A stretch of 12,178 nucleotides of DNA from CAZPAH01 sp964584495 (GTDB lineage: Bacteria; Krumholzibacteriota; Krumholzibacteriia; Krumholzibacteriales; Krumholzibacteriaceae), in NCBI GenBank assembly GCA_964584495.1, contig CAZPAH010000089.1, positions 1-12,178 of the forward strand, read 5' to 3'. Positions within the stretch are counted from its first letter, which is position 1. Each line of letters opens with the position of its first letter. This document shows positions 6,908-12,178 of this stretch, in pieces. The position numbers and the translations under genes are program-made. Below the pieces are notes generated by a model that was given only the letters and a program-made list of their open reading frames with translations, did no database searches and had not been told where the DNA came from.

Positions 6908-7647
6908 GGCGGAGCGTATTTCTTCTTTTGATACCGGTCCTCGTGGTCCTTTCCTGTGCGGGACCGCGCAGGTCTATCTCGAACAAGCCGGTCAAGAAGG
7001 TCGTCACCCGGAGGGTCGCCCCGGGCGAAACGTGGGAATCCCTCGCCGAGCGGTTTTACGGCGACAAGGCTCTCGATGCGGATCTCGCCTCATACAATGG
7101 ATTGGACCCATCGGTGGAGCCGGAACCGGGCTCGGGCGTGAGGATACCGCTGACGGCGCGGGATCTGAAACGTCTCGGCGATAAATCGGAAGCGGCGGCC
7201 GCCTACAACCGGGGACTGGATATGGCCTCCAGCGGGAATTTCGCCGGCGCGATAGATAAATTCCGGGAGGCCGTAGAAATCGATCCATCGCTTCTGGACG
7301 CTTCGTTCAATCTCGGTGTCGTGTACCAAAAGCTGGGACTTCACTCCAACGCCGCGACGGTTTTCGAAGGACTCATCGTGAAGGAGAAGGAAAATCCGGA
7401 GTACTACTATGCCCTCGGCGCTTCCCTTTTTCATCTGGAGCGGTACGAGAAGGCCTACGAAGCTTTCCATGAGGCCCTGGAGATAGACCGGATGCACCTG
7501 AAATCTCTATTCTCGATCGCGGTCGTCTGCGAGAGATCGGGAAAGACTCAAGAGGCGGCCGGTTACTGGAGAAGGTACATCCAGTCGGCCCCGGAAGGGG
7601 AATGGCGCGAAGAGGCGCGCCGCCGGCTCGAAGCATTAAACGAATAG
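6904..7647 (+). CDS. lipoprotein with a LysM domain and TPR repeats
   Basis: A 247-residue predicted lipoprotein. MRRS starts a hydrophobic segment ending in a lipobox-like VLSC (Cys18) followed by Ala, which suggests outer-membrane sorting if E. coli rules hold. Residues about 34-84 fit a LysM peptidoglycan-binding domain: PGETWESLAERFYG, then ASYNGLDP and a VRIPL end. Three to four TPR units follow (about 99-230), for example GNFAGAIDKFREAVEIDP and ERYEKAYEAFHEALEID. A scaffold role at the cell wall is the natural inference; the partner is unknown. The frame is open further upstream within larC, but ATG 6904 has GGAGG eight bases before it and gives the signal peptide. It overlaps the larC stop (ATGA) and lies seven bases before the next gene. 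Confidence 0.88.
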   Translation: MRRSVFLLLIPVLVVLSCAGPRRSISNKPVKKVVTRRVAPGETWESLAERFYGDKALDADLASYNGLDPSVEPEPGSGVRIPLTARDLKRLGDKSEAAAAYNRGLDMASSGNFAGAIDKFREAVEIDPSLLDASFNLGVVYQKLGLHSNAATVFEGLIVKEKENPEYYYALGASLFHLERYEKAYEAFHEALEIDRMHLKSLFSIAVVCERSGKTQEAAGYWRRYIQSAPEGEWREEARRRLEALNE

Positions 7648-7654
7648 GAAAGGC

Positions 7655-8083
7655 ATGCTGTCAAGGGATCAGCTGCTGCATATCGTCGAGGAGTGGCTCT
7701 GTGCATGGGAAGAGCACGATCTGGACCGTGTCGTCGCTCTATTCGATGAAAACGGCCGTTTCGAGAACTGGACCGGTGTCGGAGTCGCCGGCAGGGAGAA
7801 TATCAGGAAAGCGTGGAAGGGCTGGTTCGATAACCACGGCGGATTCAGGTTCGTCGGAGAGGAGATATTCGTAGACGAAGAATCGCAGGAGGTCGTCTTC
7901 AGGTGGAGATACGAAGGACCTTCATTCGGCAAGGGCGGGGGGGGGAGTTTCGAGAAAAGGCGCGGCGTCGATCTTCTTCGTTTCGACCGGGGCAGGATAA
8001 TCGAGAAATCGTCCTACTGCAAGACGGTAATAGAGGTCGACGGCAGGAAGGTTCCCCTCACCCCATCGAAAGGATCGAAGTGA
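7655..8083 (+). CDS. SnoaL/NTF2-like family protein
   Basis: The 142-residue protein begins with two amphipathic helices containing the AWEEHDLDRVVALFDENGRF pattern typical of the SnoaL-like/NTF2 cone fold. It continues with GRENIRKAW and a series of beta strands (FRFVGEEIFV, EVVFRWRYEG, GVDLLRFDRGRIIEKSSY). Members are small cytoplasmic proteins, either isomerases, hydrolases or simple ligand binders, so no reaction can be assigned. The start ATG follows AGGAAAGG. A run of nine G (7937-7945) encodes a Gly-rich turn. The gene lies seven bases after the lipoprotein and its stop overlaps the peptidase start (GTGA), so the two are probably coupled. The family call rests on fold-like sequence pattern rather than catalytic residues. 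Confidence 0.82.
   Translation: MLSRDQLLHIVEEWLCAWEEHDLDRVVALFDENGRFENWTGVGVAGRENIRKAWKGWFDNHGGFRFVGEEIFVDEESQEVVFRWRYEGPSFGKGGGGSFEKRRGVDLLRFDRGRIIEKSSYCKTVIEVDGRKVPLTPSKGSK
7937..7945 (+). repeat. G9 homopolymer inside the SnoaL-like gene
   Basis: Nine consecutive G bases encode Gly codons of the SnoaL-like protein. Adding one base here would put the reader into the frame that runs on to the end of the peptidase gene (9690), because that frame is open from 7903. The tract could therefore be a slippage site or a sequencing error hot spot. Confidence 0.75.
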
Positions 8084-9690
8084 CCGGTTTCGGTGAATTC
8101 GTGGAGAGACATACGGCGATTATAGAACCGCTCGAGAGGGAAGGCGCCGTCGCCTACTGGAACGCTTCGATAAGCGGAAACGGGAAGGACTTCGAAAGGT
8201 ATTCGGCGATCGCCCTCGAGAAGGAGAAGATCTACTGCAACGGGGAGGAATTCCGCTACGTGAAGTCCGTCAAGGAGTCGAACGTAACCCGGGAGGGACA
8301 TCTCGAGAGGATAGCCGACATTCTGTATAGGCGTTACCTCGGCAACCAGATCGATCCGGGACTCCTGAAAAAGATAATAGTCCTTTCCACCGAGGTGGAG
8401 AATAGGTTCAGCGTATTCCGGCCGCGGCTGGGCGGAAGGGAGCTGACCAACAACGATGTCAACGGGATCCTCAGGGAATCGACGGATTCATCACGCCGGC
8501 GGGAGGTCTGGGAGGCGAGCAAAAGCGTGGGAAGGATAGTAAGCGATGACCTCCTGAGGCTCGTGGAGATGAGAAACGAGGCGGCCGGGGCCGTGGGATT
8601 CGGCAACTATCATTCCATGGCGCTGGCCCTTGCCGAACAGGACGAGGCCGAGCTCGACGCGATATTCGCGGAGCTTGAGGATCTCACCCGCGAACCTTTC
8701 CTCGAGGCGAAGGAAGAGATCGACGAGGAATTTTCCGGAATCTACGGGATCAGCCCGGATGATATTCGTCCCTGGCATTACCGCGATCCGTTCTTCCAGG
8801 AGGGATCGGTGACCGGCGGTGTGGATCTCGATAAATACTATTCGGGAAAGGATATCCTGGCCATAGCGAGGGAATTCTACGCGGGGATCGGTCTGCCGGT
8901 CGACGATATACTGGAACGGAGCGATCTGTACGAACGGAAAGGCAAGAATCCGCACGCCTTCTGCTGCGATATCGACAGGAAGGGGGATATCAGGATCCTC
9001 TGCAACCTGAGGAATGATTTCCACTGGATGGAAACAATCCTCCACGAGCTGGGGCACGCCGTCTACGACAAGTATATAGACCGTTCGCTTCCGTTCCTCG
9101 TCAGGATCTATCCCCATATCGCTGTGACCGAAGCGGTGGCGATGTATTTCGGCAGGCTATCGAAGGATCTCTGTTGGATGAAGCGCGCGCTGGACCTCGG
9201 CGGCCGCGGGACGGAAGAGATGGAAGGGGAGCTGAAGAGATCCTCGAGAAACCGCCAGCTTGTTTTCGCCCGGTGGGTGCAGACGATGTACAATTTCGAG
9301 AAGGAGCTTTACCGGGATCCGGGACAGGATCTTAATGCCCTCTGGTGGGACATGGTCGAAAGGTATCAGTTCGTCAAAAGGCCCGATGACCGCGACGAGC
9401 CCGACTGGGCGGCGAAAATACACATAGTTTCTGTCCCGGCTTATTACCATAACTATATGCTGGGAGAGCTGATAGCCTCTCAACTCCAAGACCGCGTGAA
9501 AAGCGGTGTCGCCGGCGCCGCGGGTGATGAAGGATGCATCCACGGAAATTGCGCCGTGGGGGAGTTCTTCAGGGAGTCCGTTTTCGGGCCGGGGAACACC
9601 GTTTCGATGGGAGAGCTCCTTGAGACCGTTACAGGCGCGAAACTCCAGCCCCGCTTCTTCGTGGATCAATACATCGAGGAGAAATCTTGA
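8080..9690 (+). CDS. M3-type zinc oligoendopeptidase (PepF/thimet-like)
   Basis: A 536-residue all-helical zinc metallopeptidase. The zinc site is HELGH (His322, Glu323, His326) with the third ligand Glu351 in VTEAVAMYF. The 25-residue distance from the second histidine is that of thimet oligopeptidase. Near the C-terminus PAYYHNYMLGELIASQ (preceded by KIHIVSV) corresponds to the His/Tyr substrate-stabilising loop shared by families M3 and M2. MRNEAAGAVGFGNYHSM is the usual helix before the catalytic half. Such enzymes digest short peptides in the cytoplasm; no signal peptide is present. GTG 8080 is chosen because it overlaps the SnoaL-like stop and follows AAAGGA by five bases. The frame is open further upstream, but that part reads as Arg-rich nonsense antagonistic to the SnoaL-like gene. 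It runs into the transporter gene by a TTGA overlap. An ACE-like M2 assignment is the main alternative. Confidence 0.9.
   Translation: MTGFGEFVERHTAIIEPLEREGAVAYWNASISGNGKDFERYSAIALEKEKIYCNGEEFRYVKSVKESNVTREGHLERIADILYRRYLGNQIDPGLLKKIIVLSTEVENRFSVFRPRLGGRELTNNDVNGILRESTDSSRRREVWEASKSVGRIVSDDLLRLVEMRNEAAGAVGFGNYHSMALALAEQDEAELDAIFAELEDLTREPFLEAKEEIDEEFSGIYGISPDDIRPWHYRDPFFQEGSVTGGVDLDKYYSGKDILAIAREFYAGIGLPVDDILERSDLYERKGKNPHAFCCDIDRKGDIRILCNLRNDFHWMETILHELGHAVYDKYIDRSLPFLVRIYPHIAVTEAVAMYFGRLSKDLCWMKRALDLGGRGTEEMEGELKRSSRNRQLVFARWVQTMYNFEKELYRDPGQDLNALWWDMVERYQFVKRPDDRDEPDWAAKIHIVSVPAYYHNYMLGELIASQLQDRVKSGVAGAAGDEGCIHGNCAVGEFFRESVFGPGNTVSMGELLETVTGAKLQPRFFVDQYIEEKS
9677..9690 (+). repeat. 14-base gene-junction sequence, copy 2
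   Basis: AGGAGAAATCTTGA here ends the peptidase (…EKS stop) and starts the transporter. It is identical to the minus-strand junction at 1971-1958, where the hydrolase also ends in EKS. Confidence 0.8.
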
Positions 9691-10532
9691 TCTGGCTTTT
9701 TCCCGCAGCCGGCTGCTCGATCCTGATAGCCCTCATCCTCAAGGTCAACGAGGGGAAGGGGGGAAACCGCCTTCTTCTGGCGGGGTCCAACTATATTGCA
9801 GCCTCGTTGATAGCCCTGCTTCTGCTCGGTGGGCGAATCCCCGCGCTGTCGACGGTGACGTTTGGCCTGGGCGCCCTTACCGGGACGAATTATGTGATCG
9901 GATTCCTCGTCCTCATGGCAGGCATATCGAGGGGGCCTCTGGCCGTCCCGGTGACCGTCATGCGGCTCTCCGTAGCCGTTCCGGTAATCGTATCGATCCT
10001 GGTATGGAAGGAGCAGCCGGGGACGGCGCAGTGGCTGGGAATCGCGATGGGTCTTGCGGCGATAGTGCTTTTCGGATGGGGGCTTAATTCTACGAAGCGA
10101 AAGGGGAACGAGGGGGCCGTTTTCTGGATTTTGATGGTAGCGATCTTCCTCGTGATGGGATCGGGAGACCTCCTGCTGAAGGCATTCAGGGAGAGTTCGG
10201 CCGGGACGAACCGTATCGCTTTCACCTGGGTCCTGTTCGTCATGGCAGCGGCGATTTCCTGGCTGCTTATTGCGGCAAGGCGCATCCCGATCGAGGGTCG
10301 TACCTTCATGCTGGGGCTTCTGCTCGGAGTCCCGAATCTGTTCAGCACGGTCTTCACACTGATGGCGCTTCGCTCGATCCCCGCCTCGATAGCCTTTCCG
10401 TTCATAAACCTTACGGTGATATTCGGTTCCACCCTCGCGGGATTTATCATATGGAAGGAAAGGCTCGGCGGGCTGGCGGTCGCCGGCCTGCTGGTCGCGG
10501 CGGCCGCGCTTGTTCTCCTGCCGATGCGGTGA
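9687..10532 (+). CDS. EamA/DMT-superfamily transporter
   Basis: A 281-residue, very hydrophobic protein with about ten membrane helices in two homologous halves, the layout of the drug/metabolite transporter (EamA) superfamily. The halves end in the related segments VPVIVSILVWKEQPG (about 109-123) and IFGSTLAGFIIWKERLGG. Both carry the family's W-K-E-x sequence at a helix end, followed by a short last helix. A basic cytoplasmic linker (STKRKGNEG, about 134-142) joins the halves. Members export or import metabolites, amino acids or nucleotide sugars. The substrate cannot be read from sequence; being coupled to a peptidase, amino acids or peptides are a guess. TTG 9687 overlaps the peptidase stop and follows GAGGAG by five bases. 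It is the last gene of the cluster. Confidence 0.9.
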   Translation: MIWLFPAAGCSILIALILKVNEGKGGNRLLLAGSNYIAASLIALLLLGGRIPALSTVTFGLGALTGTNYVIGFLVLMAGISRGPLAVPVTVMRLSVAVPVIVSILVWKEQPGTAQWLGIAMGLAAIVLFGWGLNSTKRKGNEGAVFWILMVAIFLVMGSGDLLLKAFRESSAGTNRIAFTWVLFVMAAAISWLLIAARRIPIEGRTFMLGLLLGVPNLFSTVFTLMALRSIPASIAFPFINLTVIFGSTLAGFIIWKERLGGLAVAGLLVAAAALVLLPMR

Positions 10533-10591
10533 GGCCGGATACCGCCTGCCCGCCCCGGGCGCCGGGTAAAAGGTAAAGGATAATTTATGGC

Positions 10592-10610
10592 AAGGTTTCA
10601 GCCTTTTTTT
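10592..10610 (+). terminator. weak candidate terminator after the transporter gene
   Basis: AAGG (10592-10595) and CCTT (10602-10605) pair around a six-base loop and merge into seven T (10604-10610). The stem is only 4 bp, so this is weak. Further upstream GCCCG-CCC-CGGGC (10548-10560) is a stronger hairpin but has no T run. The rest of the 185-base gap holds the promoter below and no gene. Confidence 0.3.
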
Positions 10611-10613
10611 CGT

Positions 10614-10622
10614 TGATATAGT
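10614..10622 (+). promoter_or_regulatory. extended -10 promoter candidate for the TPR gene
   Basis: TGATATAGT fits the extended -10 form TG-N-TATAAT with one mismatch. It lies just after the T run and just before a G7 run at 10626-10632, where transcription could begin. This would give a leader of about 90 bases before ATG 10718. No good -35 is visible, which an extended -10 does not require. Confidence 0.4.
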
Positions 10623-10717
10623 ATAGGGGGGGCTAGATATCCTTAAACGGATTGTGGGAGCCGTAAGAAATTTGAAAGTGGAGAAGGATCATATAAGAAA
10701 GGTGAAGGGAGACTGAT

Positions 10718-11425
10718 ATGAGGAAATCGATAGTTGCCTTGATCGCCGTCGTGCTGGTTGTTTCCGGAGCGGCACGGGCCCAGGAAAAGAGCATGTTCAG
10801 GATCTATCTCGATGACAGGACGCCGGATAATTTTATCAAAGCTTTCGAATCGTATGAATCGCAGAGAAAGGATACGATGAGCTATGACGCTACGGTGACG
10901 TTGGCCTATCTAAACCTCATGGAGCTGGAGAAAAACCTCGACCTTCTCGGAGCGAACGTCGAGAACCTCGGAAACCGTTCGAAGTTTCAGTACGCCAATA
11001 TCCTTCTGGAGTTGGAAAGGTATGACGAGGCGATCGATCTGTACTGTCAATTGAACGTGAAGGCTCCGAAATGGTCATGCCCGTGGAGGCACAAGGGGGA
11101 GGCGTACTGGAAGAAGAAGGATTACGCCGATGCGGTCGAGGCGCTGGAAAAGGCCATAGAGACCAGGGAAACCCACTATGACGCTTACGTGATGCTGGCC
11201 CGGGTGCTCAGGGATATGGGGGATAATGCAAGGGCGCTCGATGTTCTGGAGAAGGGACTCACCTACTACGGCAAGGATATCGAGGACCCGGAAGAGGAAG
11301 TGAACTCCCTGGACATGAATTTTCTGTACCTCGATCTGCTGGAAAAAAACGGCATGACGGAGAAGCACCGGAAACTTCTGGAAAAGATTAGGAGGATCGC
11401 CCCGGACGACGAGAGGCTGAAATAA
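10718..11425 (+). CDS. secreted (periplasmic) TPR-repeat protein
   Basis: A 235-residue protein with a clear Sec signal peptide: MRKS, a hydrophobic core and an ARA cleavage site at about residue 21, followed by QE. There is no lipobox cysteine. The mature part is helical with at least three TPR-like units (about 85-200), for example ERYDEAIDLYCQLNVKAPK, KDYADAVEALEKAIETRE and GDNARALDVLEKGLTYYGKD, and a charged helical C-terminus. It is probably a periplasmic protein-protein interaction scaffold. GGGAG (10707-10711) stands six bases before the ATG, a strong ribosome binding site. It appears to have its own promoter and stands apart from the cluster to the left. Sequence outside the TPR pattern is not recognised. 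Confidence 0.87.
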   Translation: MRKSIVALIAVVLVVSGAARAQEKSMFRIYLDDRTPDNFIKAFESYESQRKDTMSYDATVTLAYLNLMELEKNLDLLGANVENLGNRSKFQYANILLELERYDEAIDLYCQLNVKAPKWSCPWRHKGEAYWKKKDYADAVEALEKAIETRETHYDAYVMLARVLRDMGDNARALDVLEKGLTYYGKDIEDPEEEVNSLDMNFLYLDLLEKNGMTEKHRKLLEKIRRIAPDDERLK

Positions 11426-11482
11426 CCGGGCGATCTGATGAGCGGCCTGGAAGCAGAATATCCCCGGGGCGCTTTCGTATAA

Positions 11483-11673
11483 ATGACCGGTTATCTCGAC
11501 GGTAGCGCGATCGACGGTATACGGACGGCAACTGGGCGCTCGATTGGCGGGCGGGCCACCAGGATGAATGATACGACTGCTCCTCGGCGCACAGCCAGCC
11601 TCTGAACTCAAACCTCAAAGCCTATGCCGCATGGCATCTCTGGGCGAGGATCGCCGGGTGGGACGGAAACTGA
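11483..11673 (+). pseudogene. broken C-terminal remnant of an unidentified, probably secreted protein
   Basis: Two pieces of one protein can be read in different frames. Frame 2 gives MTGYLDGSAIDG from 11483. Frame 1 continues from about 11516 with YTDGNWALDWRAGHQDE, then an in-frame TGA (11569-11571), then YDCSSAHSQPLN, NLKAYAAWHLWARIAG and WDGN, with the stop at 11671-11673. The Trp- and Ala-rich end reads like the true C-terminus of a real protein rather than random sequence. A frameshift, an internal stop and no N-terminal part mark it as a remnant. I cannot name the family; a secreted hydrolase-like origin is only an impression. The rest of 11426-11746 shows no gene. Confidence 0.5.
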
Positions 11674-11720
11674 GAGAGCCCGCCGGAAGATCGTCCTTCC
11701 ACCAAATAGCGTCCCCGGTT

Positions 11721-11726
11721 TATAAT
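11721..11726 (+). promoter_or_regulatory. perfect -10 box before the chimeric frame
   Basis: TATAAT lies 20 bases before ATG 11747, with a poor -35 (TTCCAC, 11697-11702, 18-base spacer). Transcription from about 11733 would leave a very short leader that still holds the AAAGGGGA ribosome binding site. Confidence 0.4.
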
Positions 11727-11746
11727 CAACCTGAAAGGGGAATGTA

Positions 11747-12178
11747 ATGCTTGCAAGTTTTTCGGTGCTTCCGCTGGGCATCGGTGAGAAGCTGGGCGAA
11801 CATGTCGCCGGGATCATTCCGCTGATCGAGGAATCTGGGCTCGATCACAGATTCGGCGCGATGCAGACGACGATCGAGGGCGACACAAACGGCGACGGGA
11901 AACTGTCCTACTTTGAGGCGCATCCGGAATGGTACGGACTGCGTAACGGAAAGAGGAGTCCGAGGGCTGACGTTTCTCCCGGGGATAACTATTGTACATC
12001 AAATATGGATGCCAATCATGAGTTGGCTAAGAACCTGGTCCAAAGTCTGATAGACGGCGAATGGCATAATGTCGATATAATTGATTTCTGGATGCTTGAC
12101 AATGGAAAATGGTGTGACTGCGAGAACTGTCAAAAACAAGGAGAATTAAGTGACCGGCTGATGGACGTCGGCTACGTT
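11747..12178 (+). CDS. chimeric frame: MTH1187-type thiamine-binding N-terminus joined to a DUF4838-like protein, 3' end cut off
   Basis: The frame is open from ATG 11747 to the window end (144 residues). AAAGGGGA is the ribosome binding site. Residues 1-46 (MLASFSVLPLG, then HVAGIIPLIEESGLDHRFGAMQ, TTIEGD) match the first half of the small MTH1187/YkoF-type thiamine-binding family, whose members have about 100 residues. The text then changes: residues 46-57 form a perfect EF-hand/dockerin-like loop, DTNGDGKLSYFE. From there AHPEWYGLRNGKR, CTSN and a D-x5-CDCENC segment followed by SD resemble DUF4838 proteins, which are secreted and glycosidase-like. No signal peptide precedes the second part, as that family would need. 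The bases after about 11990 are visibly more AT-rich. This is either a recombination product, an assembly join or a new fusion. Each half's family call is from memory of motifs. Confidence 0.62.
   Translation, partial: MLASFSVLPLGIGEKLGEHVAGIIPLIEESGLDHRFGAMQTTIEGDTNGDGKLSYFEAHPEWYGLRNGKRSPRADVSPGDNYCTSNMDANHELAKNLVQSLIDGEWHNVDIIDFWMLDNGKWCDCENCQKQGELSDRLMDVGYV

Noticed and set aside
7903..8079. Upstream extension of the peptidase frame
   Set aside because: The extra 59 residues are Arg/Ser-rich, overlap the well-formed end of the SnoaL-like gene and lack a ribosome binding site; GTG 8080 has both overlap and Shine-Dalgarno support.
8491..9117. Minus-strand open frame of 208 codons inside the peptidase gene
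   Set aside because: It covers the zinc site region of an intact metallopeptidase and shows no motif of its own.
10548..10560. GCCCG-CCC-CGGGC hairpin as a terminator of the cluster
   Set aside because: No T run follows; the sequence after it is GCCGGGTAAAAGG. It may still be a weak processing element.
10672..10697. Second promoter (TTGAAA with TATAAG) before the TPR gene
   Set aside because: The spacer is only 14 bases, too short for a normal sigma70 promoter.
11569..11571. TGA in the remnant as a selenocysteine codon
   Set aside because: The frame is also broken by a frameshift just upstream and I see no convincing SECIS-like hairpin directly after it; decay or error is simpler.

Overview
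The window is GC-rich and densely coded, with no RNA genes, CRISPR array or insertion sequence that I can see. Arg is very often AGG/AGA and Ile often ATA despite the high GC. About half of the starts look like TTG behind a good Shine-Dalgarno sequence. A lipobox protein with a LysM domain, a Sec-type periplasmic TPR protein and an S41 C-terminal processing peptidase point to a Gram-negative-type envelope. Together this suggests an uncultured bacterium of the FCB/candidate-phylum kind (Krumholzibacteriota, Latescibacterota or similar). That placement is an impression, not a proof.

Layout. 1-1565 (+): the 3' part of an S41 (CtpA-type) peptidase gene, joined by a TTGA overlap to an MtnX-like HAD phosphatase gene. 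1587-2848 (-): an alpha/beta hydrolase gene, joined by another TTGA overlap to a small membrane-anchored protein; this pair converges on the phosphatase gene. 2849-3008: a divergent intergenic region with a hairpin and a candidate promoter. 3009-10532 (+): a probable eight-gene operon with mostly overlapping or nearly touching genes. Its order is a five-helix membrane protein of unknown function, a tRNA-dihydrouridine synthase, larB, larC, a LysM/TPR lipoprotein, a SnoaL-like protein, an M3-type zinc oligopeptidase and an EamA/DMT transporter. 10533-10717: a gap with a weak terminator candidate and an extended -10 promoter. 10718-11425 (+): a secreted TPR protein. 11426-12178: a disturbed segment with a broken C-terminal gene remnant, followed by an open reading frame (cut by the window end) whose first ~46 residues look like an MTH1187-type thiamine-binding protein and whose remainder looks like a DUF4838 protein.

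How the genes may work together. LarB and LarC are two of the three enzymes for the nickel-pincer nucleotide cofactor of lactate racemase-type enzymes (LarA family). LarE and any LarA are not in the window. The lipoprotein, SnoaL-like protein, peptidase and transporter are probably translationally coupled, but I cannot name a shared pathway for them. The most unusual part is the right end, where two gene fragments of different families are joined or broken within about 700 bases. This may be real recombination, a new fusion, or a metagenome assembly error. I found no clearly new defence or mobile system.
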